From the NCBI RefSeq assembly GCF_029537375.1, contig NZ_CP120679.1:2406001-2470000 (forward strand): a stretch of DNA of 64,000 bases. The letters run 5' to 3'. A model generated the notes under the pieces. It saw only the letters and a list, made by a program, of their open reading frames with translations. It had not been told where the DNA came from and made no database searches. This document shows positions 32,540 to 42,688 of the stretch, piece after piece (positions within the stretch are counted from its first letter, which is position 1; every line of letters begins with the position of its first letter). This DNA is from Bacillus sp. HSf4. GTDB taxonomy: Bacteria > Bacillota > Bacilli > Bacillales > Bacillaceae. A program made the translations under genes and the position numbers.

Positions 32540-33508
32540 TTAGTAGCAGAACTTTTCCTTTATGCCGCTCTCATAGCTGGCAAGCAGAACCGCCAATTTC
32601 ATCCTCGCTTTTTTGCTGTCGTAATCTTTGCCTAATATGACGCCTTTCTTTACCAAATCATAGCAGCTGCCGGCATAGTCATAAGTGGTATAAACTTCGC
32701 CTTCCTCAGCGCTTGTCGTGATGACGATATATACACCCCTTTTTAGCGCATCCTCAATATCCGCCATCATCTTCGGGGTCACCTGTCCCCTTCCGACCCC
32801 CTCCAGCACGATGCCGCTAGCGCCTTCATTTACAGCAGCGCGGACAAATTTTCCGTCTGCATCGAGATAGCATTTGATAATATCCACTTCCGGGAGAGGC
32901 TTTTTCAGTTGATGAACGTCCCGTCTTAATGGTTTTTGATAAACATACACTTTATCATTGTCAATGATCCCCAGATAGCCAAAGCCAAAAACGTCAAAGC
33001 CCTGCAGATTGGAGGCATGGACTTTTTTGACATAGCGCGCATTAAATATTCTTTCGTTAAATACAACAACCGTGCCGGCTCCCATGAGCTCCTTGCTGCA
33101 TGCCGTATAGACGGCGTGCCTGATGTTTGAATAGGCGTCACTTCCCTGCTGCTCGGGAGCGCGCTGCGAGCCTGTGACAACGACAGGCCGGTCATCCTGG
33201 ATTGTTAAATCTAAAAAATACGCCGATTCTTCAAGCGAGTCTGTCCCGTGCGTGACAACGGCTCCGTTATAAGTCGGGTCCTGAAAAGCCTGTTCGACCG
33301 CGTGTTTAAGCTCCAAAAGATGCCGAAAGGTGATATGCATGCTTGGAAGCTGAAATACCGGGAACACATCAATCTCAACATCTTCAGGAAGGTTGCAGAT
33401 TTTGGCCAGCTCCGTCCCGCTGATAGCTCCCGCAGCAAGTCTTCCGCTTTCGGTTTTTCTGCTTGCGATCGTTCCGCCTGTTGTGATGAGAGCTACTTTG
33501 TTTTTCAT
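32540..33508 (-). CDS. L-asparaginase
   Basis: Hydrolyses asparagine to aspartate and ammonia. The 322-residue protein begins [16 protein letters not shown], holding the first catalytic threonine, and has the second in [15 protein letters not shown]. There is no signal peptide, so it is predicted cytosolic. The ATG at 33508 is preceded by AAGGGG; the frame continues 31 residues upstream through the ypdA terminator, so that extension is rejected. I do not recall an asparaginase at this place in B. subtilis, where ansA is elsewhere with ansB; this looks like an extra copy. Confidence 0.9.
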   Translation of the reverse strand: MKNKVALITTGGTIASRKTESGRLAAGAISGTELAKICNLPEDVEIDVFPVFQLPSMHITFRHLLELKHAVEQAFQDPTYNGAVVTHGTDSLEESAYFLDLTIQDDRPVVVTGSQRAPEQQGSDAYSNIRHAVYTACSKELMGAGTVVVFNERIFNARYVKKVHASNLQGFDVFGFGYLGIIDNDKVYVYQKPLRRDVHQLKKPLPEVDIIKCYLDADGKFVRAAVNEGASGIVLEGVGRGQVTPKMMADIEDALKRGVYIVITTSAEEGEVYTTYDYAGSCYDLVKKGVILGKDYDSKKARMKLAVLLASYESGIKEKFCY

Positions 33509-33544
33509 CTCGTGCCGCCCCTTTTCGTCATGATCTGTGTGCCG

Positions 33545-33582
33545 ATAAAAAAGAGCACATCTATGTATAGAATGTGCTCTTC
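33545..33582 (-). terminator. Terminator after ypdA
   Basis: Stem AGAGCACAT/ATGTGCTCT (33552-33560 with 33572-33580) followed in minus-strand sense by six T residues. It separates ypdA from the asparaginase gene. Confidence 0.85.
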
Positions 33583-33613
33583 TTTCCGCATTACACATCA
33601 TGAAGCGGGAAAT

Positions 33614-34579
33614 TTAGATCCGTTTGGCGATTTCAGCGGCGATTAAACCGCCGTGAAAGCGGCCGTTTTCAATGAAAATTTCATTGGCATTGTTGCCCGC
33701 TGCGATCACACCCGCTATAAAAATGCCATCCTCATTCGTTTCCATTGTGTCTTCATTGAAAAACGGACGGCCTGTTTCAGCATCGATCTGAACGCCCATT
33801 TTTTGCAGGAAGCTGTGGTCGGGATGATAGCCAGTCATCGCGAATACGAAATCGTTTTTGATGCTCTCCTCCTGCCCGTCAACCGTAAAAATCAGCCGGT
33901 CCTCCGTAATTTCTTTGACGACCGCACGGAACTCCATCCGGATTTTTCCGTGTTTGACAAGGGAGACAAATTCCGGAAGAATCCACGGTTTGATGCTTGA
34001 AGAATACTCTTTTCCCCTGTATAAAACCGTAACCCTCGCGCCTGCTTTCACAAGCTCCATCGCAGCGTCAACACTCGAATTTTTCCCGCCGATGACCGCT
34101 ACATCTTTATCAAAATATGGATGGGCTTCTTTGAAATAATGAAAAACCTTCGGAAGATCCTCACCCGGTACATTCATATAGTTCGGATTGTCGTAGTACC
34201 CGGTCGCAATGATGCAAAAAGAGGCCAAATAAGTGTCTTTGGACGTTTCTACTTTAAACTGGTTCTTTTCGGTTTTCGTTACGGAATGAACCTTTTCAAA
34301 AGCGTTAATTCTCAATTTTTTCCGTTTCGCGACTTCTCTGTAATAAGACAGCGCCTGGTTTCTGACCGGCTTGTGATTCTCGGTGATAAATGCCACATCG
34401 CCAATCTCCAGCTTTTCGCTCGAACTGAAAAAGGTCTGGTGTGTAGGATATTGATAAATACTGTTTACAACATTTCCCTTTTCAATGATGAGAGCGTCCA
34501 CCCCGATCTCTTGCATGTGGATGGCTGCAGAAAGCCCGCAGGGGCCGCCGCCGATAATGATCACTTTTTCTTCTTTCAT
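33614..34579 (-). CDS. ypdA: Bacillithiol disulfide reductase YpdA (Bdr)
   Basis: FAD/NADPH flavoprotein that reduces oxidised bacillithiol. The 321-residue protein has the FAD-binding GGGPCGLSAA near the N-terminus, ATGYYDNPNY, the NADPH-binding GGKNSSVDAAMEL, and the C-terminal FIAGVIAAGNNANEIFIENG. The ATG at 34579 gives the family N-terminus KEEKVIIIGGG; a start at 34600 is possible but overlaps the ribosome site. Located downstream of gudB as in B. subtilis. Confidence 0.93.
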   Translation of the reverse strand: MKEEKVIIIGGGPCGLSAAIHMQEIGVDALIIEKGNVVNSIYQYPTHQTFFSSSEKLEIGDVAFITENHKPVRNQALSYYREVAKRKKLRINAFEKVHSVTKTEKNQFKVETSKDTYLASFCIIATGYYDNPNYMNVPGEDLPKVFHYFKEAHPYFDKDVAVIGGKNSSVDAAMELVKAGARVTVLYRGKEYSSSIKPWILPEFVSLVKHGKIRMEFRAVVKEITEDRLIFTVDGQEESIKNDFVFAMTGYHPDHSFLQKMGVQIDAETGRPFFNEDTMETNEDGIFIAGVIAAGNNANEIFIENGRFHGGLIAAEIAKRI

Positions 34580-34610
34580 GTTCCGTTCATCTCCTGTCAT
34601 ATCCGAAAAA

Positions 34611-34646
34611 CAAAAAATCTCCTATTTTAGGATAGGAGATTTTTTG
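34611..34646 (-). terminator. Terminator after gudB
   Basis: Stem AAAAAATCTCCTAT with ATAGGAGATTTTTT (34612-34625 with 34632-34645). T-rich on both sides; in minus-strand sense it ends gudB transcription. Confidence 0.85.
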
Positions 34647-34666
34647 ACTTGTTGCAAATGCTATGC

Positions 34667-35941
34667 TTAAATCCAGCCTCTGAACCTGGATGCTTCCGCC
34701 ATCTTGCGGACGCCCACCATGTAGGCGGCCAGCCGCATGTCGATTCTGCGGTTGTGGGACATTTCATAAATATTATTAAATGACTTCACCATCATTTTTT
34801 CCAATCTTTCTTCCACTTCTTCTTCCGTCCAGTAGAAGCCCTGATTGTTCTGCACCCATTCAAAGTAGGAAACCGTCACACCGCCCGCGCTTGCCAGCAC
34901 ATCAGGCACAAGCAAAATATCGCGGTCGGAAAGGATTTTCGTCGCTTCAAGCGTTGTCGGCCCATTGGCGGCTTCTACAACGATTTTCGCTTTGATGTTG
35001 TGCGCATTTTCCGCCGTAATTTGATTTTCAATCGCTGCCGGCACTAAAATGTCGCACTCCAGTTCAAGCAGCTCCTGATTTGTAATCGTGTCATTGAACA
35101 GCTTTGTGACGGTTCCAAAGCTGTCACGGCGGTCAAGGAGATAATCGATGTCAAGTCCGTCCGGATCGTACAGACCGCCGTATGCATCGGAAATTCCGAC
35201 GACTTTCGCCCCTGCATCATACATGAATTTCGCCAGGTAGCTTCCCGCATTTCCGAACCCCTGCACGACGACAGCAGCCCCTTCTATTTCGATGTCCTTT
35301 TTCTTCGCCGCTTCTTTAATGCAGATTGTAACCCCTTTTGCTGTCGCAGATTCTCTGCCGTGAGAACCACCTAAAACGAGCGGTTTTCCGGTAATGAAAC
35401 CCGGAGAGTTGAATTCATCGATTCTTGAATATTCGTCCATCATCCATGCCATGATTTGAGAATTAGTAAATACATCGGGAGCCGGTACGTCTTTTGTCGG
35501 TCCGACAATTTGGCTGATCGCCCGAACATAGCCTCTGCTTAGACGTTCCAGTTCAGGAAAGGACATATCCCGCGGATCACAAATGATCCCGCCCTTTCCG
35601 CCTCCATATGGAAGGTCGATGATGCCGCATTTCAGACTCATCCATATAGAAAGCGCTTTAACTTCATTTTCTGTAACTCCCGGATGGAAACGGATGCCGC
35701 CTTTTGTCGGCCCTACTGCATCATTGTGCTGAGCGCGGTATCCCGTAAAAATTTTAACAGACCCATCATCCATGCGAACCGGAATTTTCACCGTTAAAAA
35801 ACGAATCGGTTCTTTTAATAATTCATACACTTCTTCCGGATACCCTAATTTTTCAAGCGCCTTATGTATCACCGTTTGCGTTGATTTCAAAACGTCGAGT
35901 GTATTTTCTTCAGTATGACCGGTGTTTTGATCGGCTACCAT
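34667..35941 (-). CDS. gudB: Glutamate dehydrogenase GudB, intact form
   Basis: NAD-dependent oxidative deamination of glutamate to 2-oxoglutarate. The 424-residue protein has PYGGGKGGI (catalytic-type Lys116) and GFGNAGSYLAK for NAD. Residues 92-98 read ENEVKAL, with VKA once only. The B. subtilis 168 allele carries a 9-bp duplication (VKAVKA) that inactivates it, so this copy is predicted active. Start ATG preceded by GGAGG. Followed by its own terminator. Confidence 0.95.
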   Translation of the reverse strand: MVADQNTGHTEENTLDVLKSTQTVIHKALEKLGYPEEVYELLKEPIRFLTVKIPVRMDDGSVKIFTGYRAQHNDAVGPTKGGIRFHPGVTENEVKALSIWMSLKCGIIDLPYGGGKGGIICDPRDMSFPELERLSRGYVRAISQIVGPTKDVPAPDVFTNSQIMAWMMDEYSRIDEFNSPGFITGKPLVLGGSHGRESATAKGVTICIKEAAKKKDIEIEGAAVVVQGFGNAGSYLAKFMYDAGAKVVGISDAYGGLYDPDGLDIDYLLDRRDSFGTVTKLFNDTITNQELLELECDILVPAAIENQITAENAHNIKAKIVVEAANGPTTLEATKILSDRDILLVPDVLASAGGVTVSYFEWVQNNQGFYWTEEEVEERLEKMMVKSFNNIYEMSHNRRIDMRLAAYMVGVRKMAEASRFRGWI

Positions 35942-36089
35942 TTTCAGTTAACCTCCTAAAGTCTTTCTGGCATGTTGTCCTTTCAGAGAATAGTATACAC
36001 CCTCGCACTAATGATGCAAAGAACAATCAACCATTTTTCGTGAAAATATTCGAGAAAAATCTTATTTGTTATATTCTTATTTTCGGCAG

Positions 36090-36118
36090 AAAAAAACTGC
36101 TGTTTAACACAGCAGAAA
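36090..36118 (-). terminator. Terminator after mecB
   Basis: Stem CTGCTGT/ACAGCAG (36097-36103 with 36109-36115) followed in minus-strand sense by a long T run. The rest of the gap 35942-36136 should carry the gudB promoter. Confidence 0.85.
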
Positions 36119-36136
36119 AACTTTTGTAAATGCGGT

Positions 36137-36721
36137 CTATTTAAAGTATGTCTGAATGGTCTGGACGGCGTTGTTTTCCATGATTTTATTCCCGTATTCC
36201 TGAAGCCTGTAAATGGTTAAAGTTGTCGGGCTTCCATATTCGGCAAGGATTGAGATCACGCCGTCGACGGAACGGGAGTCGAAATCGTCGAGGCTCAGGA
36301 AGTATCTGTTTTCATAGTGATACACCGTGCCGCCTTGGATTCCGATCCGGTCGAGGTTTTTAGACAGCTCGATCAGATGCTCAAACGTTTGGAATTCATA
36401 TATAATGTCAACACTTTCGCCAAGCTTGACCTGCATTTCGATATAATCCTCATCATACTCATTATCATCTTCATCTGTTTCTTGATTTTTGGTGACAATG
36501 ATGACCATTCCTTGTGCCTGAAGAGAATACACTTCCACAGCAATTGGGCCATTCGCTTCAAACCCGAGCTCTGTATTCGCTTCGTTCATCATGTCTTTAA
36601 ACAGCTGCTGAACTTTAAATGAGTCCTTCCAAAGGTCTTCTTTCGTCAGCCCCCGGTCTGTCAGATCATCAAGTGTCAGAAAAATCTTGATCTTATTGTA
36701 ATTTAGACGCTCAAGCCGCAT
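36137..36721 (-). CDS. mecB: MecA paralogue MecB (YpbH), ClpC adaptor
   Basis: Adaptor protein of the MecA family, binding substrates for the ClpCP protease. The 194-residue protein begins MRLERLNYNKIKIFLTLDDL, the N-terminal substrate-binding domain, has a highly acidic linker (ETDEDDNEYDED, near 85-95) and a C-terminal domain ending TIYRLQEYGNKIME. GGAGGGAACGTT precedes the chosen ATG. B. subtilis locus name ypbH. Confidence 0.9.
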   Translation of the reverse strand: MRLERLNYNKIKIFLTLDDLTDRGLTKEDLWKDSFKVQQLFKDMMNEANTELGFEANGPIAVEVYSLQAQGMVIIVTKNQETDEDDNEYDEDYIEMQVKLGESVDIIYEFQTFEHLIELSKNLDRIGIQGGTVYHYENRYFLSLDDFDSRSVDGVISILAEYGSPTTLTIYRLQEYGNKIMENNAVQTIQTYFK

Positions 36722-36874
36722 AACGTTCCCTCCTGCCTCTTCTTGCACACATCATATATCTTATTATATGGAGATGATGAGTCATAGGTTCTTAATTTTG
36801 ATACCAGTTTACACTGTGTTTGGGTGGAAGACAAGCACTACGCCGTCTTTTCGTCCGTTTTCACTGAAAAATGC

Positions 36875-37645
36875 TTATTTATGTTTTGGTACGAGCTTGA
36901 TGAGATGGGTTTCAGGTCGCGCCCCGAGCCTTAACGGAAGCTTAGTCGTCCCATAGCCGTTGCTGATCAGATAATATGCTTTGTGAACGGTTCCCGTTCC
37001 CCCTTTTTCATAAAAGCCCAGCCTGCCGATGCGAATTTGCCCGCCGTGTGTATGTCCGCTGAATACGGCGTCAATTCCGTCGGTCTCCTGTATTTGATGA
37101 TGAATCGCCGGATTATGTGATAATAAAAGGGTCGGAGCCTCCTTTTGGATGCGGCGCACCGCCTCCTGATAATCATCCAATTCAAGCCTGATATCGTCGA
37201 CTCCGCAAATATTGATGACTTCACCGTCATGATCGTATAAAACCGATTCATTGCGCAAGGCCGTGACACCATACTTCTCAAAAATAGCGGACAGCCTCTC
37301 CTGATCGACTTCATAATCATTGTTTCCCCACACAAAATACGTTTTTCCAAGGCTTGAAAGCCTTTTGATATTGTCTTCAATCGCCTGAAATGAAACGCCC
37401 TCTTCCGCCAGGTCGCCGCCGATGAACACGAGCTTAACCTTCTGCTCTTTCACTTTTTCAATGATTTCACTGCTGACGGTTCGTCTGTGAATGTCCGAAA
37501 TAAAAAAGATGTTCAGCGGCTTTTTAAGTCCCCCGATCGGAAACAGACAAGAGACGATCCTCTCTTCTTTGGCGATGGCCGACATTTTCCAAATAAACGC
37601 GATGCCGCAAATCAACGCAACCATTAAGATGAGTATACAGATCAT
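36875..37645 (-). CDS. ypbG: Membrane-anchored metallophosphoesterase YpbG
   Basis: Calcineurin-like phosphoesterase of unknown substrate. A single N-terminal membrane helix (about residues 1-22) precedes a 230-residue domain with the full metal-binding set: SDIHRR, GGDLAEEG, WGNNDYE, LLSHNP and FSGHTHGGQ. The domain could face either side of the membrane; charge around the helix suggests an outside or cell-surface location is possible. Lies between ypbF and mecB. Confidence 0.85.
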   Translation of the reverse strand: MICILILMVALICGIAFIWKMSAIAKEERIVSCLFPIGGLKKPLNIFFISDIHRRTVSSEIIEKVKEQKVKLVFIGGDLAEEGVSFQAIEDNIKRLSSLGKTYFVWGNNDYEVDQERLSAIFEKYGVTALRNESVLYDHDGEVINICGVDDIRLELDDYQEAVRRIQKEAPTLLLSHNPAIHHQIQETDGIDAVFSGHTHGGQIRIGRLGFYEKGGTGTVHKAYYLISNGYGTTKLPLRLGARPETHLIKLVPKHK

Positions 37646-37689
37646 ACCGATTCTCCATTCATTTTGGCTTTTTCTATAAGACGCTCTGA

Positions 37690-37724
37690 TAAAAAAAGAC
37701 GTTTCTCTTCTTAAGAAAACGTCT
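37690..37724 (-). terminator. Terminator after ypbF
   Basis: Imperfect stem around AAGACGTTT and AAACGTCTT (37697-37705 with 37716-37724 approximately) with seven A residues on the left, giving a T run in minus-strand sense. Confidence 0.65.
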
Positions 37725-37732
37725 TCTTTCTT

Positions 37733-38176
37733 TTATTTGCTTTCGAAATAAAGGTTGATGTCATACTCTTGTTTCATGATCTTAAATACCGTTTCCCTTG
37801 ATTTCCACATGTCAGGCTGAGGCCATAAATCCGTGCTTTTCTGAATAATCTCGCATCTCAGCTTATGGAATTCCCCCTCCGCTTTATCTTCCTTCTTTTT
37901 GAAATAATAAGCGGTGCTGTAGGCGAAAGCGGCCGACATGATCCAAAACAGGTAAATCGAATCATTGAGCACCTCGGATAAAAAACCGTTTTGCCCCAGT
38001 CCTTTCGCAGCAAGAAACAAACAAAACGAAGCGGCGCAAATCAGGGCGGCTGCCTGCCATCTGATTGTCTGCTTTCGGTAGTTTTCATACTTTCGCTTCC
38101 TTTTAATCAAACCGCGGAGCATTTGTATTGTAGGTTCGTCGGTAAAACGATCCAGTTGATCAAGCGCGCTTCCCAC
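37733..38176 (-). CDS. ypbF: Membrane protein YpbF (DUF2663 type)
   Basis: A 147-residue protein with two predicted transmembrane helices (about 42-60 and 72-92) between charged N- and C-terminal regions. The start is a GTG preceded by AAGGTG and GAGG. Function unknown; position and size match B. subtilis ypbF. Confidence 0.75.
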   Translation of the reverse strand: MGSALDQLDRFTDEPTIQMLRGLIKRKRKYENYRKQTIRWQAAALICAASFCLFLAAKGLGQNGFLSEVLNDSIYLFWIMSAAFAYSTAYYFKKKEDKAEGEFHKLRCEIIQKSTDLWPQPDMWKSRETVFKIMKQEYDINLYFESK

Positions 38177-38244
38177 AGATCCTCACACCTTGTCCTATTT
38201 GTTAGTACAATGTATATGAAGATGCCGCGGGGATCATGCCATGG

Positions 38245-39003
38245 TTAATAAAAAGGGATATCCAGCACCTGTCCCACATAGACATCGTTGCCGGATAATC
38301 CGTTGTAGTTGCGAATGATTGCTTCTCCTGACCGATCCTTATAATATTTCATGGAAATTCTGAAGAGGTTTTCTTTTTCAGCGACCGTATGCTGAATCAC
38401 CTTTTTCGGCTTTGGTTCGGGGGATTTTTGCGCCGGCTCTGATCTAGCTGTGTTTTTCTCTGCTGCCGCCCGCTTTTCCGAAGTTTTGGCTGTTTCTTTT
38501 TCTTCAGGTTCAGGCGCAGCCTTTTTTTCGGCCGGCTTTTGTTCAGCTTTTTGCTTTGGCTTCTCTTGCTTTTCGGCTTTTTCACTTTCCTTCGGTTTTT
38601 CTTCTTGGGAGGCAGCTGCAGCGGACTGGGCGTCTGCTTTTTGATCAGCCGACTGGCCGCTGTCTTGTTTTTCATTGAGCATCCCTGTCTCCCCCGATTT
38701 CTCATAAAACACATCATCATACTGGCCGGGCTCAGGATCGGAACCGTTTTGGTTCAGCATATACATGAACACAAGAAAAACGATGATCGGGATGAAAAAA
38801 AACATGACAGCAAGCGATGTAAATAAAGGATTTCTGTTTTTATTCTTTTTCCGGCTGTGTTTCTTTTTTTCACGATAGGACTGCCTGGATGGGAGCTCAT
38901 CAGAGATCTCCGGCTCCGCCGGAGGCTCCCAGCTGAAGTCAGCCCGGGCTTTCTCCTGCTCCTGTTTCTTCCTTTTCCTCTCTATCCTGGACATCTCCGC
39001 CAT
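38245..39003 (-). CDS. ypbE: LysM-domain membrane protein YpbE
   Basis: A 252-residue bitopic protein: a basic cytosolic N-terminus, one transmembrane helix (about residues 62-84), a long low-complexity stretch rich in Lys, Glu, Ala and Pro (about 110-200), and a C-terminal LysM domain (HTVAEKENLFRISMKYY... to VYVGQVLDIPFY) for peptidoglycan binding. The charged stretch probably spans the wall space. Its 5' end overlaps ypbD by 65 bases in another frame. Confidence 0.85.
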   Translation of the reverse strand: MAEMSRIERKRKKQEQEKARADFSWEPPAEPEISDELPSRQSYREKKKHSRKKNKNRNPLFTSLAVMFFFIPIIVFLVFMYMLNQNGSDPEPGQYDDVFYEKSGETGMLNEKQDSGQSADQKADAQSAAAASQEEKPKESEKAEKQEKPKQKAEQKPAEKKAAPEPEEKETAKTSEKRAAAEKNTARSEPAQKSPEPKPKKVIQHTVAEKENLFRISMKYYKDRSGEAIIRNYNGLSGNDVYVGQVLDIPFY

Positions 39004-39589
39004 GTGAACTCCTCCTTACATGTAGAAAACGAATCTGGCACGCAAATACAACATCAATCAAAAAATGCGCCGTGACAGGTACGAATAAGTTATCTGTCTG
39101 TTGAAAGCTCAGTCCGAGCAAAAAGCTGATCGAAACAACCATGACAAAAAGCAGCCATTTTTTCAGATAGCGAAAATGCAATATCGCAAAAATGATGCTT
39201 GCAGTCCAAATGCCGAAATGAGTCTGGATGACGCCCCTGAACAATATTTCCTCGGTAAACGCGATAAACAGCGTCAGGATCAGAATATGCGGATATGACC
39301 GGTTTCGAAAAAGCTTCTCATTAATCCCTTCATCGTCATACATATGCCGGGGAACCCATTTCATCACTGCCAGATCCGCCAGGATCACGAAAAACGCTAA
39401 TGGAATCCCAAAAGTCAGGATGTTTAGGTCGAACAATTGCCAAAGCGAGAAAAAATCGCCGGCATCGGCAAATAAAAAGACGCCAAAAAGCATGGCCAAC
39501 ACCAGCATCAAAATTTGCGAAAAATAGAGCTGCTTCAACATTTCCCCGTCTGAAAGCCGCCTGATGATGTCGCTCTGTTTTTTCAGCAT
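38939..39589 (-). CDS. ypbD: CPBP-family intramembrane protease YpbD
   Basis: A 216-residue membrane protein of the CAAX-protease/bacteriocin-processing family, with several helices and the conserved glutamate motif FTEEILFRG (113-119), then AILHFR and HFLIDVVF. The last 25 or so residues are hydrophilic ([13 protein letters not shown]) and read over the start of ypbE, so the tail is not under the usual family constraint. It begins 7 bases inside the end of recQ. Confidence 0.85.
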   Translation of the reverse strand: MLKKQSDIIRRLSDGEMLKQLYFSQILMLVLAMLFGVFLFADAGDFFSLWQLFDLNILTFGIPLAFFVILADLAVMKWVPRHMYDDEGINEKLFRNRSYPHILILTLFIAFTEEILFRGVIQTHFGIWTASIIFAILHFRYLKKWLLFVMVVSISFLLGLSFQQTDNLFVPVTAHFLIDVVFACQIRFLHVRRSSHGGDVQDREEKEETGAGESPG

Positions 39590-41079
39590 AACCGATCACG
39601 GCTGGCTGCGAATATCCTATCCAATTCCACATTCCAGGCTGTTAATGTATTCATCAATGGACGATCTCCTTTAATTTCATATGCTGCAAGGTCCAATCCG
39701 CAATATGTACAACAGGCTGAATCACCCGTTTTTTGCGGCTTTCGTTTTTCATTAAAATAAGCCAGCAGGTTTTCGCGGAAGCATTCTTCGTTTTCGGTGA
39801 TCGCTGCGAAACCCGCCATCTTTTCTAATTTCAGCTGTTTGCGCCTGTCCATTTCCCGGTGGATCAGCTTACGGCCGTCATCGCCTAAATGGCGAACCTT
39901 AACGTAAAGGTGTGCGAAATGGCGGGCTTGCGTTTCTGTCAATCCCGATTGTTCGAGGATTTCTCTCAAACTACGTTCATCCTGCCGGTTGGCAAGCTTT
40001 TCATATAAAAAGCCGATCTCGCTTTGGCTGAGAGATTCGGTTTCAATCAGCTGTTCTTGAATGCCTTCATCTCCCGGGGCTTTCAAGAGGATGCTGATGC
40101 TCTCTTTCCCGTCGCGGCCCGCACGTCCGATTTCCTGCATAAAAGCTTCCGCGGTCTGCGGGAGGCTGAAATGGATCACGTATCTGACATCCGGCTTGTC
40201 AACCCCCATTCCAAAGGCGTTTGTACAGCAGACGGCATCAAGCTGATTGCGGATGAATTGCTGCTGGATGAGCATTCTGTCTACCGGATCCATGCCGCCG
40301 TGATAATGTCCCATCCTGAGCCCTGTCTCTTCAGCCAGCCTGTCAGCGAGCTCCTCAGCCCATTTTCTCGTGGGACAATAGATAAGGCCCGGCCCTTCCA
40401 ATTTACGCACCAGTTCAACAAGCCTTTCCGCCTTCTCGGCTGCATCGTGCAACTTTTCAATATGGAGGGCGATATTCGGCCTGTCCACAGAATGGATGAT
40501 AAATTGGGCTTTTGTCGTCTTGAGCATCCTGGAGATATCCTTTAATGTTTCCTCAGTAGCCGTCGCTGTAAGCGCCAGAGTGACCGGGTGGCCCAGCCGC
40601 GTTTTAATGTCGCCAAGCTTCGAGTAGTCGGGCCTGAAATCGTGTCCCCATTGCGAAATACAGTGGGCTTCATCTACGACAAAAAGGCTGATATTCATGG
40701 CTTCAAGCCGGCTCATCATCTGCTCGGACTGGAGTGCTTCAGGTGAAATATAAAGGAATTTCAGGCGGTGAAGCTGTCTTAAGATGTAGTCTTTTTCCTG
40801 ATAGGTCAAGGCGCTGTTATAAGCGGCCGTCCTTTTTTCGCCGCGCATCTTCAGCTGCTGCACCTGATCTTCCATTAATGAAAGCAGCGGGGAAACGATC
40901 AGCACCATTCCATCCGCCAAAAACCCGGGGAGCTGGTAGCACAGCGATTTCCCTCCTCCAGTGGGAAGCATCGCTACCGTATCCCGCCCTTGCAGAACGC
41001 TTTTGATGATCGTTTCCTGTCCCTTTTTGAACGAGCTGTAGCCGAAATGGCGGCGAAGGGCCTGATGCAGCTTATCCAT
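39583..41079 (-). CDS. recQ: RecQ-family DNA helicase (RecS)
   Basis: ATP-dependent 3'-5' DNA helicase. The 498-residue protein has the full superfamily 2 set: LPTGGGKSL (Walker A), [19 protein letters not shown] (DEAH and aromatic loop), ALTATAT, and [11 protein letters not shown] short cysteine-containing zinc region ends it (CCTYCGLD), and no HRDC domain is present, so it is shorter than E. coli RecQ. B. subtilis calls this shorter copy recS (ypbC). It overlaps ypbB by 8 bases. Confidence 0.92.
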   Translation of the reverse strand: MDKLHQALRRHFGYSSFKKGQETIIKSVLQGRDTVAMLPTGGGKSLCYQLPGFLADGMVLIVSPLLSLMEDQVQQLKMRGEKRTAAYNSALTYQEKDYILRQLHRLKFLYISPEALQSEQMMSRLEAMNISLFVVDEAHCISQWGHDFRPDYSKLGDIKTRLGHPVTLALTATATEETLKDISRMLKTTKAQFIIHSVDRPNIALHIEKLHDAAEKAERLVELVRKLEGPGLIYCPTRKWAEELADRLAEETGLRMGHYHGGMDPVDRMLIQQQFIRNQLDAVCCTNAFGMGVDKPDVRYVIHFSLPQTAEAFMQEIGRAGRDGKESISILLKAPGDEGIQEQLIETESLSQSEIGFLYEKLANRQDERSLREILEQSGLTETQARHFAHLYVKVRHLGDDGRKLIHREMDRRKQLKLEKMAGFAAITENEECFRENLLAYFNEKRKPQKTGDSACCTYCGLDLAAYEIKGDRPLMNTLTAWNVELDRIFAASRDRLC

Positions 41080-42130
41080 GGCGGCTCACCGTTTTCGACA
41101 GAGCCAGACGGATTTTAAAATAGCTGAATCGGCCCCCAAGACCTTCTTTAATATGTCTGATTTTATTCGTTTGATTGGTTTGTGCATAATCGGCAATGAT
41201 TTTCTGCTCCTCTTTTGAGACATAGCTTTCAATGGAAAAAGCCGGGTCATGAATAGCGATTTCCACGATATGATCCTCGATCGTCGCCTTTTTCAGCTTC
41301 CGGATTTCCGCAATCCGATCGATGGATTTGCCTTCTTTCACGAGAAACAGCGTTTTTCTCGTCGATTGTGTCAGCGTATCTTTCAATGGGATGTCTTGAA
41401 TCAGCGATTGCAGAGCAGGACTTTCACCATTTTGGGCGGATTGAATAAAATAGTGCAGCACATCCCAAAACAGCGCATATATGTACCATTCATCACGATG
41501 CATCTTTTCCGCAAGCTGTTTAACAGTAAAGCCGGCCTTTTGAGCCGATGTCAAAGAATGCACAAAAACGGAAGCCTGTTCGTGATGGTTCAATGCCTGA
41601 AGCCTTTCTTCCAGTTCCTTGTGAAGGCGTGCGGCCGTTTCCTCGGAATTGCGGTTTTTCAAATAGCGCTTGACCCAGTTTTGAATCTGGTAATCTTTTG
41701 TGATCGGCAAATAAATGCGCACACCGTGAAGCCTGTTTGACAGCACCTGGATTAATAGAGACATCCTCGCCCACATGATTTTGGCGGCCGCATGATAATA
41801 TGCCCCGTGAAAGTGCGGCGGCCATGGATTGATGCTGAAGCAGCTGGCGAGTTCATCCGCGCCGCTCTCAGTGACAGTATAAGTGTCAGTTCCCGTTTTG
41901 TCGGCAATCAACGATTCCCGGTTCAATTTTTGAACACTTTCGTTTAACCGGTCTCTCGAAAGGGATGGACAAAATCCGAAATATTTTGAGACGGCAAACA
42001 AACCGGCGTCTTGTATCGTCTGTGACGATCTTTTCCCTTTTAATAAATGAAACACGGCGCTTTTCGACCGCTCTCCTTTCATAGACGAAAGGATGTCGAG
42101 GACAATGGCGTCAAAAAAATGAACCGACAT
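41072..42130 (-). CDS. ypbB: RecQ-associated helix-turn-helix protein YpbB
   Basis: A 352-residue soluble protein whose C-terminal part ([24 protein letters not shown]) resembles the helix-turn-helix found at the end of other RecQ proteins. It overlaps recQ by 8 bases and is always beside it in Bacillus, so it may supply the missing C-terminal DNA-binding part in trans. That role is an inference from layout. Confidence 0.8.
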   Translation of the reverse strand: MSVHFFDAIVLDILSSMKGERSKSAVFHLLKGKRSSQTIQDAGLFAVSKYFGFCPSLSRDRLNESVQKLNRESLIADKTGTDTYTVTESGADELASCFSINPWPPHFHGAYYHAAAKIMWARMSLLIQVLSNRLHGVRIYLPITKDYQIQNWVKRYLKNRNSEETAARLHKELEERLQALNHHEQASVFVHSLTSAQKAGFTVKQLAEKMHRDEWYIYALFWDVLHYFIQSAQNGESPALQSLIQDIPLKDTLTQSTRKTLFLVKEGKSIDRIAEIRKLKKATIEDHIVEIAIHDPAFSIESYVSKEEQKIIADYAQTNQTNKIRHIKEGLGGRFSYFKIRLALSKTVSRHG

Positions 42131-42280
42131 AGCATCACCTGCATTCTTTTAGGACAGCATTCGAGATTTTTCTTCTTTTATTTTAACAGATTTTGCGGAG
42201 AAATCGATGTTTAAACTCATTTAAAAGGGGTATGTTAGCAGTAGAACCCTTATGTGATAAGCATTCTCAGTATTTTTGAG

Positions 42281-42309
42281 TTGAAATGTCAGATTAACAC
42301 CATTACAAT
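42281..42309 (+). promoter_or_regulatory. Sigma-A promoter of fer
   Basis: TTGAAA (42281-42286), 17 bases, TACAAT (42304-42309), about 85 bases upstream of the fer ATG. The remaining part of the gap 42131-42395 shows no gene. Confidence 0.65.
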
Positions 42310-42344
42310 AAGGAATGGGAATAGGTTTCATATCGGATAGATAG

Positions 42345-42644
<300 letters not shown>

Positions 42645-42652
42645 AGCAAACA

Positions 42653-42685
42653 AATATCCGGCGCTCCTTCCGCCGGATATTTTTA
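42653..42685 (+). terminator. Terminator after fer
   Basis: Perfect stem ATATCCGGCG/CGCCGGATAT (42654-42663 with 42671-42680) followed by TTTTT on the plus strand. Confidence 0.88.
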
Positions 42686-42688
42686 AAG

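Noticed and set aside
38539..38826. Phe/Leu-rich antisense frame suggesting a membrane protein
   Set aside because: It mirrors the Lys/Glu repeat region of ypbE; no ribosome site and no homology recognised.
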